Counted from the first letter of the stretch, positions 29,949 to 38,256 are shown. The stretch is 40,023 nt of DNA from Gp22-AA3 sp964384905 (GCA_964384905.1 CAYLND010000017.1:1-40023); one strand, 5' to 3'. Numbers and translations are program-made. Notes: generated from the letters alone by a model not told the origin.

Positions 29949-31547
29949 ATGAATCTCGATCTGCGCTGGCGGCTCCTGCTGATCCTCGCCCTCCTGGTGC
30001 TCTGCATCTGGGCGGTCTATCCCCCTGCGGAGAAGATCCACCTGGGGCTGGACCTCAAGGGCGGCATCCACATGGTCATGCGGGTCAAGACGGACGACGC
30101 CGTCAAGGCGGAGATCGACCTGTCCCAGGAGCGCATCCGCTCGGCGCTGGGAGAAAAGGGGCTGGCGCCTCAGAAGTCATCGGCGGACGACATCGACGCC
30201 ATGCTCCTGGAGGGGGTCGATTCCGCCCGCATCGGCGAGATCCGCGACCAGCTCGCCCGGCAGTTCCCGCAGTATCAGGCGTCGGCGCCGGGAGCGGGTC
30301 GCCTGCGCCTGCAGCTCAGGGCGCAGGACGAGAACCAGATCCGCGACTCGGCGGTGCGCCAGGCGCTGGAGACCATCCGCACGCGGGTCGACAAGTTCGG
30401 CGTGGCGGAGCCGACCATCCAGCGTCAGGGGGCGGGCGCGCACGCCGATCGCATCCTGGTGCAGCTGCCGGGCGTCGAGGACCCGGAGCGCGTCAAGGAT
30501 CTGATCGGCTCGCCGGCGTTCCTCGAATGGAAGCTGGTGAAGATCCCGCCCGGCGTCGTGGCCGAGCAGTTCCGCCCACCCGACAGCCCCGAGGCGCTGA
30601 CCCAGATGTTCGGCGGCAAGCTGCCGGACGACGCGGAGATCATGCCACAGGAGTTCAGCACCCAGGACGGCAAGCCGGCGCGCCTCTACTGGCCGGTGAC
30701 GAAGTCCTCGCCGATCACCGGCAACGACCTGAAGAACTCGCGGCGCGGCCAGGATCGATTCGGAAATGCGGCCGTCACGTTCACGCTCTCGGCGGACGCG
30801 GGCCGGCGCTTCCAGGACCTGACGCGCAAGAACCAGGGGCAGCTCCTGGCGATCGTCCTCGACAAGAAGATCATCTCGGCGCCGCGCATCAACGCCGTGA
30901 TCGCCGATGAGGGGATCATCGAGGGCAGCAACTTCACCATCGAGACCGCGGAGGATCTCGCCCTCAAGCTGCGATCCGGCGCGCTGCCGGCGGGCATGGA
31001 GATCCTGGAGGAGCGCACGGTCGGCCCGTCGCTGGGGGCCGATTCGATCCGGCAGGGGGTGGTCGCGACCCTCATCGGCTCGATCATCATCGTGCTGTTC
31101 ATGCTGGTCTACTACCGGGCGGCCGGCGTGAACGCGGGGCTGGCGCTCGTGCTCAACCTGCTCATCCTCCTGGCGGCGATGGCGTACTTCCATTCGACCC
31201 TGACCCTCCCCGGGATCGCGGGGTTCGCGCTCACCGTCGGCATGGCGGTGGACGCCAACGTCCTGGTGTTCGAGCGCATCCGGGAGGAGCTGCGCCTCGG
31301 CCGGACGGTCAAGGCCGCGATCAACGCCGGTTTCGACAAGGCTTTCAACACCATCATCGACAGCCATTGCACGACGCTGATCGCGGGTCTGTTCCTGTAC
31401 GGCTACGGGACCGGCCCGGTCCGCGGCTTCGCGGTCACGCTCAGCGTCGGCATCCTGGCGAACCTGTTCACGGCGCTGATCGTGTCCCGCGCCATCTTCG
31501 ACGTCGAGCTCGCTCTCCGCCCGCAGGCGGAGACGCTCAGCATCTGA
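29949..31547 (+). CDS. secD: Protein translocase subunit SecD
   Basis: The 532-residue SecD pulls exported proteins into the periplasm using the proton gradient, together with SecF. One N-terminal helix (RLLLILALLVLCIWAVY) leads into the conserved HLGLDLKGGIHMVM motif. A large periplasmic P1 domain (about 50-300) contains TRVDKFGVAEPTIQRQGA and VQLPGVEDPERVKDLI. The C-terminal five-helix block includes LRSGALPAGMEILEERTVGPSLGADSIRQG, TLPGIAGFALTVGMAVDANVLVFERIREELR and DSHCTTLIAGLFLYGYGTGPVRGFAVTLSVGI. Both proton-path aspartates (in the GMAVDANVL and DLKGG regions) are intact. It starts 46 bases after yajC and ends 7 bases before secF. Confidence 0.96.
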   Translation: MNLDLRWRLLLILALLVLCIWAVYPPAEKIHLGLDLKGGIHMVMRVKTDDAVKAEIDLSQERIRSALGEKGLAPQKSSADDIDAMLLEGVDSARIGEIRDQLARQFPQYQASAPGAGRLRLQLRAQDENQIRDSAVRQALETIRTRVDKFGVAEPTIQRQGAGAHADRILVQLPGVEDPERVKDLIGSPAFLEWKLVKIPPGVVAEQFRPPDSPEALTQMFGGKLPDDAEIMPQEFSTQDGKPARLYWPVTKSSPITGNDLKNSRRGQDRFGNAAVTFTLSADAGRRFQDLTRKNQGQLLAIVLDKKIISAPRINAVIADEGIIEGSNFTIETAEDLALKLRSGALPAGMEILEERTVGPSLGADSIRQGVVATLIGSIIIVLFMLVYYRAAGVNAGLALVLNLLILLAAMAYFHSTLTLPGIAGFALTVGMAVDANVLVFERIREELRLGRTVKAAINAGFDKAFNTIIDSHCTTLIAGLFLYGYGTGPVRGFAVTLSVGILANLFTALIVSRAIFDVELALRPQAETLSI

Positions 31548-31554
31548 GGCGCCG

Positions 31555-32742
31555 ATGATCCAGGTCTTCACCCACGCCGACTTTCCGATGATGGGGCGCG
31601 TCAAGTGGTTCTTCATCGTCTTCTCGTCGCTGGCCGTCGCGGTGAGCGTGGGGACCATGCTGACGCGCGGCTTCAATCGCGGCATCGACTTCGCGGGCGG
31701 CACGGCGGTGCGGCTGAAGTTCCGCGAATCGCCCCATATCGAGCACATCCGCGCGCAGCTCGAGGGAGCCGGTCTGGGCGACGTCAGTCTGCAGAGCATC
31801 GGCGCGGCGGCCGACAACGAGGTGCTGGTGCGCATCGAGAAGAGCGCGGGCCAGGGCGCGGGCGGGGCGGAGGCCAGCGAGGGGGGCGAGATCAGCCGAC
31901 GGGTCCTCGAGGCCCTCCAGGCGCCCGAGGACCGCCAGGGACGTCAGGCCGGGAAGATCGATCTCAACATGGTCACGCAGGCCGACCTGAGGGAATGGCT
32001 CGGCGCCCACCCGCCGTCCGGCGGCGCCGCCGCTCAGGACGCGGCCGCGATCGCCGCGGCGCTCGTCAAGTACCGCACCGACCACGCCGGGCTCATCGAC
32101 GCACCCTCCCAGCTGGCGTCGATCCCGGGGATCGGCCCGGACGCCGCGCGCCTGCTCGAGCAGCAGGCGATCCTTGGACCGTTCACGCTGCGCAGCGTCG
32201 ACTTCATCGGTCCGACCGCCGGCAAGGAGCTGCTGAGAAACACCCTCTACGCCGTCTTCGGGTCGGTGGGAGGAATTCTGATCTACGTCTGGTTCCGGTT
32301 CAAGAAATGGATGTGGGGCCTGACCTCGATCATCGCCCTGGTGCACGACGTCGTGATCGCCGCGGGCGCGGTGTCGCTGACGCACAAGGAGTTCTCCGTC
32401 GACATCGTGGCGGCGCTTTTGACCATTCTGGGCTATTCGATCAACGACACCATCGTGGTGTTCGATCGGATCCGGGAGAATCTTCGCCTTTACCGCGAGG
32501 TCGATTTCGAGACGCTCGTGAACGCCTCGATCAACCAGACGCTGAGCCGGACGATCCTGACATCCTTCACCGTGTTCATCGCCATCACCGCCCTGTTCAT
32601 CTACGGCGGCGACAAGCTCAACCCCCTGTCGTTCTGCCTCATGGTCGGCGTGGTGTTCGGGACCTATTCCTCGGTCTTCGTGGCCGCCGCCCTTCTGGTC
32701 ATCGTCTACCGCTATCTCGGCGCCCGCTACGTCAAGGTCTGA
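31555..32742 (+). CDS. secF: Protein translocase subunit SecF with an inserted helix-hairpin-helix-like region
   Basis: The 395-residue SecF is longer than the usual 300-330. The N-terminal helix (VKWFFIVFSSLAVAVSVGTM) is followed by the canonical GIDFAGGTAVRLKF at 43-56 and the start of the periplasmic P1-like domain to about residue 95. Residues about 96-210 are an unusual insertion: a charged, Gly/Ala-rich linker, then KIDLNMVTQADLREWL and QLASIPGIGPDAARLLEQQ. This has the IDLN...L...IPGIGxxxA pattern of ComEA/helix-hairpin-helix proteins. The canonical core then resumes with VDFIGPTAGKELLRNT and the transmembrane block (ILGYSINDTIVVFDRIREN, NASINQTLSRTILTSFTVFI). The insertion lies on the periplasmic side. 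Confidence 0.92.
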   Translation: MIQVFTHADFPMMGRVKWFFIVFSSLAVAVSVGTMLTRGFNRGIDFAGGTAVRLKFRESPHIEHIRAQLEGAGLGDVSLQSIGAAADNEVLVRIEKSAGQGAGGAEASEGGEISRRVLEALQAPEDRQGRQAGKIDLNMVTQADLREWLGAHPPSGGAAAQDAAAIAAALVKYRTDHAGLIDAPSQLASIPGIGPDAARLLEQQAILGPFTLRSVDFIGPTAGKELLRNTLYAVFGSVGGILIYVWFRFKKWMWGLTSIIALVHDVVIAAGAVSLTHKEFSVDIVAALLTILGYSINDTIVVFDRIRENLRLYREVDFETLVNASINQTLSRTILTSFTVFIAITALFIYGGDKLNPLSFCLMVGVVFGTYSSVFVAAALLVIVYRYLGARYVKV

Positions 32743-32765
32743 GCGCGGGAGCCCCGCGGGCTTTC

Positions 32766-32774
32766 TGGTATACT
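32766..32774 (+). promoter_or_regulatory. Extended -10 promoter of rel
   Basis: TGG followed by TATACT (32769-32774) is a TGnTATAAT-type extended -10 box in the 125-base gap between secF and rel. No -35 is visible, as is usual for extended -10 promoters. A transcript would start near 32781. Confidence 0.45.
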
Positions 32775-32841
32775 GACGCATCCGTGGCGAGCGCCGCGAG
32801 TCTGCGTGACCCCCCGCACGACCCAGGAGCAGGTCTTTCGG

Positions 32842-32871
32842 ATGCGCCGCCCGGTTGTCGTGCCGTCATGA
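32842..32871 (+). CDS. Nine-codon leader ORF overlapping the rel start
   Basis: ATG at 32842 encodes MRRPVVVPS and ends at TGA 32869-32871, which overlaps the rel ATG (32868) as ATGA. AGGAG at 32825-32829 lies 12 bases upstream of this leader. The rel start itself has no Shine-Dalgarno sequence. The leader could therefore feed ribosomes into rel. It is short and unproven. Confidence 0.35.
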   Translation: MRRPVVVPS

Positions 32872-35015
32872 TCCGCTTCGAGGACATTCAGGAGAAGGTG
32901 GAGGCCTCCATGCCGGGGGCCGATCTCGACCTCCTGCGCAAGGCCTACGTGTTCTCGGCCAAGGAGCACAAGGGCCAGACGCGCTCCTCCGGCGAGCCCT
33001 ACCTGACGCATCCGCTGTCCGTCGCGTACATCCTCGCCGACCTCAAGCTCGACATGACCTGCATCGTCGCGGGTCTCCTGCACGACGTCCTGGAGGACAC
33101 GCTGACGACGCGCGAGGTCGTCGAGGAGCATTTCGGCAGGGACATCGCCCACGTGGTCGAGGGCCTGACCAAGATCTCCCGCATCACCTTCAACTCGAAG
33201 GAGCAGCAGCAGGCCGAGAGCTTCCGCAAGATGCTGCTGGCGATGGTGGACGACATCCGCGTCGTCCTCGTCAAGCTGGCGGACCGGCTGCACAACATGC
33301 GCACGCTCGAGCATCTGTCGCCGCGACAGCAGGAGCGGATCGCGCGCGAGACGCTGGAGATCTACGCCCCCATCGCCAACCGGCTCGGGATGGCGAAGGT
33401 CAAGAACGAGCTGGAGGACCTGGCGCTCCGGCATCTCGATCCCGCAGGATACCAGGGGCTCGTGCAGGCCATGGACGAGAAGCGCGGGATCACCGACGAG
33501 TTCATTCGCGAGATCCAGTCCCGCCTGAAGTCCGAGCTGGACAAGGCCGGGGTCGCCTGCGACATCCGCGGGCGGCGCAAGCACCTGTACAGCATCTACC
33601 GCAAGATCAAGCGGCAGCAGATCGACGTCGGCGAGGTCTACGATTACATCGCGTTCCGCATCCTGACCGGCAGCGTGAAGGACTGTTACGGGGCGCTCGG
33701 CATCATCCACGGGCTGTGGCGCCCGGTGCCGGGTCGGATCAAGGATTTCATCGCGATGCCCAAGCCCAACATGTACCAGTCGCTGCACACCTCCGTCATC
33801 AGCGAGAAGGGCGTGCCGTTCGAGGTGCAGATCCGCACCCAGGAGATGCACCGCATCGCTGAGGAGGGAATCGCGGCGCACTGGAAGTACAAAGAGGGCA
33901 AGGGCACGAAGGAGAACGACGCCAACATCCAGTGGCTGCGCCAGATCATGGAATGGCAGCAGGAGCTGAAGGATCCTCGCGAGTTCCTGAACATGGTGAA
34001 GGTCGATCTGTACCCCGAGGAGGTGTACTGCTTCACGCCCCAGGGGCAGGTCAAGTCGTTCCCGCGCGGCGCCACCCCGATCGATTTCGCTTACTCGGTG
34101 CACACCGAGGTCGGTCACCGGTGCGTGGGGACCCGCATCAACGGCAAGCTGGTGCCGCTGCGGACCGAGCTGAAGAACGGCGATATCGTGGAGATCCTCA
34201 CGTCACCGAACCACCGGCCGAGCCAGGACTGGCTGACCATCGCCAGGACGCCGAGGGCGCGCGCCAAGATCCGCCAGTGGCTCAACGTGGATCGCCGCAA
34301 CCGCAGCATCGAGCTGGGCAAGACGGTCGCCGACCGCGAGTTCAAGAGGTATCGCTTCAATCTCAGGAAACACCAGGGCGACGCGGGGCGGCTGCAGGCG
34401 GTGATTCATGAGCTGGGTTGCGCCAGCCTGGACGATTTCTACGCCGCGGTGGGATACGGCAGGCTGGCCCCCAAGTCCCTGATCGAGAAGTACGACCCGG
34501 CGGCCAAGCCGCACGAGACCGGAGAGGGTCCGATCGCGCACGCCGTCAAGAAGGCGCTGGGGCTGTCGGGCAAGAAGGTCACCGTGCGCGGTCTCGACGA
34601 CGCCCTGATCTCGCTGGCGCGCTGCTGCAATCCGATCCGGGGCGAGCCGATCGTGGGCTATATCACCCGCGGGCGGGGGGTCACCGTCCACAGCGAAAGG
34701 TGCCCCAACCTCGAAAAGCTCCTGTACGACCCGGAGCGTCGTATCGAGGTCGCCTGGGAGAGCGACGACGCATCCCGTTTCGAAGTCCGCATCACGGTGT
34801 TCTCGGAGGACCGTCCGGGCATGCTGGCGAAAATCACGTCCGCGATCGCCGAGGCCAAGTCGAACATCAAGAACGTGGAGGCGCGCACCTTCGAGGACCG
34901 GCGTGGCGAGATCAGCCTGATCCTCGACATCGCGGACGTGGCGCACCTCGACGCGATCCTCGAAAAAGTGAAGGGGATCGACGGGGTCTACCACGTCGAG
35001 CGACAGGTCGCCTGA
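32868..35015 (+). CDS. rel: Bifunctional (p)ppGpp synthetase/hydrolase
   Basis: The 715-residue Rel/SpoT enzyme makes and degrades the alarmone (p)ppGpp. The HD hydrolase domain has LLH72DVLED77T, the intact HDxxED motif. The synthetase domain has the RxKD signature, GR290IKDFIAMPKPN, that marks bifunctional enzymes rather than RelA. It is followed by MYQSLHTSV and VQIRTQEMHRIAEEG. A TGS domain starts near 385 (YPEEVYCFTPQGQVKSFPRGATPIDFAYSVH), a Cys-rich CC region follows near 580-615 (SLARCCNPI, HSERCPNL) and a C-terminal ACT domain closes it (about 640-715). The ATG at 32868 lacks a ribosome binding site but overlaps the end of a nine-codon leader with one. It is followed by ridA. I use rel because both activities look intact. 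Confidence 0.95.
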   Translation: MIRFEDIQEKVEASMPGADLDLLRKAYVFSAKEHKGQTRSSGEPYLTHPLSVAYILADLKLDMTCIVAGLLHDVLEDTLTTREVVEEHFGRDIAHVVEGLTKISRITFNSKEQQQAESFRKMLLAMVDDIRVVLVKLADRLHNMRTLEHLSPRQQERIARETLEIYAPIANRLGMAKVKNELEDLALRHLDPAGYQGLVQAMDEKRGITDEFIREIQSRLKSELDKAGVACDIRGRRKHLYSIYRKIKRQQIDVGEVYDYIAFRILTGSVKDCYGALGIIHGLWRPVPGRIKDFIAMPKPNMYQSLHTSVISEKGVPFEVQIRTQEMHRIAEEGIAAHWKYKEGKGTKENDANIQWLRQIMEWQQELKDPREFLNMVKVDLYPEEVYCFTPQGQVKSFPRGATPIDFAYSVHTEVGHRCVGTRINGKLVPLRTELKNGDIVEILTSPNHRPSQDWLTIARTPRARAKIRQWLNVDRRNRSIELGKTVADREFKRYRFNLRKHQGDAGRLQAVIHELGCASLDDFYAAVGYGRLAPKSLIEKYDPAAKPHETGEGPIAHAVKKALGLSGKKVTVRGLDDALISLARCCNPIRGEPIVGYITRGRGVTVHSERCPNLEKLLYDPERRIEVAWESDDASRFEVRITVFSEDRPGMLAKITSAIAEAKSNIKNVEARTFEDRRGEISLILDIADVAHLDAILEKVKGIDGVYHVERQVA

Positions 35016-35063
35016 ACGGCCGTCGCGGCGCGGGGGATTCCCCCCCCGATTCCAGGAGGCACC

Positions 35064-35444
35064 ATGAGCGCGAAGAGCATCAGCACGGACAGGGCCCCCA
35101 AGGCGATCGGACCGTATTCCCAGGCGATTGCGACGGGAGGATTGCTCTTCCTGTCGGGGCAGGTGCCGCTCGATCCATCGACCGGGTCCCTTCTCAAGGG
35201 GACCATGCAGGAGGAGACGGGACGCGTCCTGGACAACCTGAAGGAGGTCCTCGATGCCGCCGGCTCGGGCCTCGACCGCGTGGTCCGGACGACCGTTTTC
35301 TTGACCGACCTACGCGATTTCGAAGCGATGAACGAGGCGTACGCGCGCTACTTCGGCGCCCACCGGCCGGCGCGCTCGACAGTCCAGGTGGCCGCGCTCC
35401 CGCGCGGTGCGCGCATCGAGATCGACGCGATCGCGACCATCTGA
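35064..35444 (+). CDS. ridA: Enamine/imine deaminase RidA
   Basis: The 126-residue YjgF/RidA protein hydrolyses reactive 2-aminoacrylate and related enamines made by PLP enzymes, protecting them from damage. The family pattern is complete: APKAIGPYSQAIATGGLLFLSGQVPLDP, GTMQEETGRVLDNLKEVL and RPARSTVQVAALPRGARIEIDAIA. The catalytic arginine is in the PRGARIEIDAI motif, and the substrate-contact tyrosine is in IGPYSQA. The ATG has GGAGG a few bases upstream. It lies 48 bases after rel and shares its strand, so is likely cotranscribed. Length is normal. Nothing odd. Confidence 0.95.
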   Translation: MSAKSISTDRAPKAIGPYSQAIATGGLLFLSGQVPLDPSTGSLLKGTMQEETGRVLDNLKEVLDAAGSGLDRVVRTTVFLTDLRDFEAMNEAYARYFGAHRPARSTVQVAALPRGARIEIDAIATI

Positions 35445-35481
35445 CGGCGCCGCGTTTGGGCGCGCGTCGAGCAATCGGTCC

Positions 35482-35697
35482 CTAAGGAGCCGAGGGCGGG
35501 CGCGCCGACGCGGCCTTCACCACGGCGCCCGAGCGCAGGCAGCGCGTGCACACCCTCATGCGGCGCCGGGTCTTGCCGACCACCACCCGGATCCTCTGAA
35601 CGTTCGGATACCAGACCCGCGACGACACGTTGTGCGCGTGGCTGATCTGGTTTCCGTGTACCGGTCTCTTGCCGCAGATGTCACACGAACGCGCCAC
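35482..35697 (-). CDS. rpmB: 50S ribosomal protein L28, zinc-binding form
   Basis: The 71-residue L28 begins MARSCDICGKRPVHGNQISHAHN and carries CxxC pairs at the start (CDIC) and in RVCTRCLRSG, so it is the C+ zinc-binding form. VSSRVWYPNVQRIRVVV and the basic GKTRRRMRVC are typical. The GTG at 35697 is chosen because CGAGGAGGACC is just upstream and because L28 starts at this point. Longer frames would give a non-homologous N-terminus. A promoter lies upstream at 35752-35781. It is alone on the minus strand, tail-to-tail with ridA. No rpmG is adjacent. Confidence 0.95.
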   Translation of the reverse strand: MARSCDICGKRPVHGNQISHAHNVSSRVWYPNVQRIRVVVGKTRRRMRVCTRCLRSGAVVKAASARPPSAP

Positions 35698-35751
35698 TTC
35701 CGGTCCTCCTCGAATCACGCCGACCGACGGGCCCTGCTGAAGAAGGGACGC

Positions 35752-35781
35752 ACTGTAGCACAGCACGTCACGCCCGATCAA
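35752..35781 (-). promoter_or_regulatory. Promoter of rpmB
   Basis: Minus strand TTGATC (35781-35776), 18-bp spacer, TACAGT (35757-35752), the latter preceded by TGC (extended -10). It lies 55 bases upstream of the GTG start. Confidence 0.55.
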
Positions 35782-35852
35782 ACGCTCGAATCCGCCGCGT
35801 CTCCCACCTGAGAGCTCTCCAGTGCCTTTGATGGATATGTTCTTTATTGTCA

Positions 35853-35881
35853 TTGACATATGCAGATCTGTCGAGTATGGA
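35853..35881 (+). promoter_or_regulatory. Promoter P1 of the pilMNOPQ operon
   Basis: TTGACA (35853-35858), 17-bp spacer, TATGGA (35876-35881). The start site would be near 35888, inside the palindrome at 35884-35895. Confidence 0.55.
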
Positions 35882-35883
35882 TT

Positions 35884-35895
35884 TCCAATATTGGA
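35884..35895. repeat. 12-bp perfect palindrome at the P1 start site of pilM
   Basis: TCCAATATTGGA is its own reverse complement. It covers the predicted transcription start of P1, where a bound repressor would block initiation. Confidence 0.5.
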
Positions 35896-35903
35896 GGCCT
35901 ACC

Positions 35904-35931
35904 TTGCAAAAATGGAGTCGCGGAATATATT
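35904..35931 (+). promoter_or_regulatory. Promoter P2 of the pilMNOPQ operon
   Basis: TTGCAA (35904-35909), 16-bp spacer, TATATT (35926-35931). Together with P1 it gives tandem promoters 50 bp apart ahead of pilM. Confidence 0.5.
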
Positions 35932-36008
35932 GAACTTTCGTGAAAAAGAAGCGCCCGGGACGGTTCGCCGCAACTCTCCGAATCGCCAAAGGTTAAAGGA
36001 GACCAAGG

Positions 36009-37073
36009 GTGTTCTTTTCGAGGGCAAAGAATCTGGTCGGTCTCGACATCGGCTCGAGCGCCGTCAAGGTTGTCGAGCTGAAAGAGCTCGGCAAGGGCCG
36101 CGGCTACCAGCTGCTGAACGCGGCGATCGAGCGGCTTTCGCCCGAGGCAATCGTGGACGGCGCCATCATGGACGCCGGTCTGGTCGTGGACACGGTCCAG
36201 AGGGCCTTCTCATCGCGCAAGATCAAGGCGGGCGACGTGGCGATTGCGCTGTCGGGCCACAGCGTCATCATCAAGAAGATCTCCATCCCGGCGACCTCGG
36301 AGGAGGAGCTGGCCGAGGTCATCCCCTGGGAGGCGGAGCAGTACATCCCGTTCGACGTTCAGGACGTCAACCTGGCCTACCAGGTCCTCAAAGGCGCCAG
36401 CGGCGGCGAGGGCAACATGGACGTGCTGCTCGTGGCGGCCAAGAAGGACAAGATCAACGACTACACCTCGGTGGTCAGCCAGGCCGGCCGCAATCCGGTG
36501 GTGGTGGACGTCGACGTGTTCGCGCTGCAGAACTGCTACGAGATGAACTACGACGCCGATCCAGGCGTCGCCCGGGCCCTGGTGAACATCGGCGCGTCGA
36601 CGACCAACGTGGCGATCCTGAAAGGCAGCACGTCCATCTTCTGGCGCGACATCTCGGTCGGCGGCAACCACTACAACGACGCGATCCGCAAGGAGCTCAA
36701 CCTGAGCTTCGAGCAGGCCGAAACCCTGAAACGCGGCGAGGAAGTGGACGGCATCCCCGTGGAGAACGTGAACCCGATCATCACGTCGGTCAACGACTTC
36801 ATCGGCGCGGAGATCCAGAAGACCATCGACTTCTTCAAGAACACCACGCCCGGGGAGAACATCGAGACCCTGGTGATCGCCGGCGGGTCGTCCCGCATCC
36901 CGCATCTGCGGGAGGCGCTCGCCGAGCGTTTCGGAATCACGGTGGAGCCGCTCAATCCGTTCAACCGCGTCCAGATCGGCAAGGGGATCTCCGCCGACAT
37001 GATCGAGGAGATTGGCTCGAGTGTCTCGATCGCTGTCGGCCTGGCCGCGCGCCGCGCGGGAGACTCGCGATGA
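36009..37073 (+). CDS. pilM: Type IV pilus actin-like assembly protein PilM
   Basis: The 354-residue PilM is a cytoplasmic actin-like protein that binds the N-terminus of PilN and links the inner-membrane alignment complex to the pilus motor. The ATPase-fold motifs are NLVGLDIGSSAVKVVELK at residues 8-25, ALVNIGASTTNVAILKGSTS near 195 and VIAGGSSRIPHLREALAERFG near 292. IPWEAEQYIPFDVQDVNLAYQVL is a family signature. It starts at GTG 36009 with AAAGGAG 7 bases upstream. It ends with an ATGA overlap with pilN. Two promoters and a palindrome are upstream. Confidence 0.95.
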   Translation: MFFSRAKNLVGLDIGSSAVKVVELKELGKGRGYQLLNAAIERLSPEAIVDGAIMDAGLVVDTVQRAFSSRKIKAGDVAIALSGHSVIIKKISIPATSEEELAEVIPWEAEQYIPFDVQDVNLAYQVLKGASGGEGNMDVLLVAAKKDKINDYTSVVSQAGRNPVVVDVDVFALQNCYEMNYDADPGVARALVNIGASTTNVAILKGSTSIFWRDISVGGNHYNDAIRKELNLSFEQAETLKRGEEVDGIPVENVNPIITSVNDFIGAEIQKTIDFFKNTTPGENIETLVIAGGSSRIPHLREALAERFGITVEPLNPFNRVQIGKGISADMIEEIGSSVSIAVGLAARRAGDSR

Positions 37074-37678
37074 TCAAGATCAACCTCCTCGCCGGCACGC
37101 AGCAGGTCAAGGCGCGCGCTCCCAGGACCCCGCGCTTCGAGGGCGTCGGCACCCTCGGGCAGAACGTGCTGATGGCGGGGGTCGTGATCCTGGCCCTCCT
37201 GTTCATCGGGTGGCGCTGGTACAGCCTGGAGAGCGAGCACCGGCAGCTGCACGACGAGATCGTCAAGGCGCAGGCGGAGAAGGAGCGGTTGCAGGCGATC
37301 ATCAAGAAGGGCGAGGAGTACAAGGCCAAGAAGGAGCTTCTGCAGCGCAAAATCGCCCTCATCACGCAGCTGAAACGGAACCAGAGCGGCCCGGTGCACC
37401 TGCTCGACGAGGTCAGCAAGCAGCTTCCGGACTTTCTCTGGCTCGACAACATGACCGAGTCGGGGCAGAGCATCTCGATCCAGGGCAAGGCGACGACCTA
37501 TAACGCGGTCTCGAACTTCTACAACAACCTGACCGGTTCCCGCTACTTCCAGAACGTCATCCTGGGCCCGATCTCCGCCATTCCCGTCGGGGTGACGTTT
37601 TCCCTGACCTGTCAGTTCCTGCCGCACCCCGAAGGACAGGCCGAGGGAAGCGCCGCGACTCCGCCGGCGGGCGGGTAG
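37070..37678 (+). CDS. pilN: Type IV pilus inner-membrane protein PilN
   Basis: The 202-residue PilN begins with MIKINLLAGTQQVKA, the short cytoplasmic INLL motif that inserts in the PilM groove. One membrane helix follows (about 31-47, NVLMAGVVILALLFIGWRW), then a coiled coil (about 50-100, SEHRQLHDEIVKAQAEKERL) and a ferredoxin-like periplasmic domain (LDEVSKQLPDFLWLDNMTE, GKATTYNAVSNFYNNLTGS). With PilO it forms heterodimers in the periplasm. The start overlaps the pilM stop. The C-terminus ends in a low-complexity Gly/Ala/Pro tail. It lies 8 bases before pilO. Confidence 0.93.
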   Translation: MIKINLLAGTQQVKARAPRTPRFEGVGTLGQNVLMAGVVILALLFIGWRWYSLESEHRQLHDEIVKAQAEKERLQAIIKKGEEYKAKKELLQRKIALITQLKRNQSGPVHLLDEVSKQLPDFLWLDNMTESGQSISIQGKATTYNAVSNFYNNLTGSRYFQNVILGPISAIPVGVTFSLTCQFLPHPEGQAEGSAATPPAGG

Positions 37679-37686
37679 AGGGGACG

Positions 37687-38256
37687 ATGGATTTCAAGAA
37701 GCTGCCGTTCTGGGGCCAGTTCGCGGTCGTGGCGTGCATGGCCATCGCCCTCGTGGCGGTGGCCTGGATGGCGTATCCGAACTTCTCCGAGATGGCGAAG
37801 AAGAACGCCGCCGACCGCGTCCAGCTCGAAGGCCTGCAGACCGAGATCCGCAAAGGACAGGCGATCGAGGCGAAGCTGCCCGAGTTCGAGAAGGAGATCG
37901 AGAACCTGCAGCTCAAGCTCAACGACCTGCTGGCCATCCTGCCCACCGAGCCCGAGACCGGCGAGCTCCTGAAGTGGGTGAAGAACCTGGCCGATCAGTC
38001 GAACCTCGATCTGCGGCAGTTCAATCCCGGCTCCCTGAAGCCCGTCGAGTTCTACAAAGAATTCCCGATCATGATGGACGTGGAGGGCGACTATCACGAC
38101 CTCGGCGTCTTCTTCGATCGCATCAGCAAGTACTCGCGCATCATCAACGTGAGCGGCGTGACGATCAACGCGCAGAGCAGCCCCAACCATTCGATCCATT
38201 CGACCTTCACCGCCACGACCTTCGTTTACGACGAGAAAGCGGGAGGGGGCCAGTGA
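37687..38256 (+). CDS. pilO: Type IV pilus inner-membrane protein PilO
   Basis: The 189-residue PilO has one membrane helix (about 11-30, QFAVVACMAIALVAVAWMAY). A coiled coil follows (about 35-80, KKNAADRVQLEGLQTEIRKG, LPEFEKEIENLQLKLNDL) and then a ferredoxin-like domain (LPTEPETGELLKWVKNLADQ, PIMMDVEGDYHDLGVFFDRI, INVSGVTINAQSS). It pairs with PilN and recruits PilP. The ATG at 37687 follows GAGGGG. It overlaps pilP by GTGA. Length and order are typical. Confidence 0.94.
   Translation: MDFKKLPFWGQFAVVACMAIALVAVAWMAYPNFSEMAKKNAADRVQLEGLQTEIRKGQAIEAKLPEFEKEIENLQLKLNDLLAILPTEPETGELLKWVKNLADQSNLDLRQFNPGSLKPVEFYKEFPIMMDVEGDYHDLGVFFDRISKYSRIINVSGVTINAQSSPNHSIHSTFTATTFVYDEKAGGGQ

Larger units (their letters stand above)
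35698..36008. other. 311-base gap between rpmB and pilM
   Basis: No gene is seen here. It contains the rpmB promoter on the minus strand and two promoters, a palindrome and the ribosome binding site for pilM on the plus strand. It is more AT-rich than its surroundings from about 35820 to 35945. Confidence 0.6.

Noticed and set aside
35698..35859. N-terminal extension of L28
   Set aside because: L28 starts at the Cys-rich motif; the region holds a promoter and a good ribosome binding site for GTG 35697.
35822..37069. Apparent N-terminal extension of PilN through the pilM gene
   Set aside because: PilN must begin MIKINLL at 37070, overlapping the pilM stop. The upstream part is a shadow of pilM and of the promoter region.
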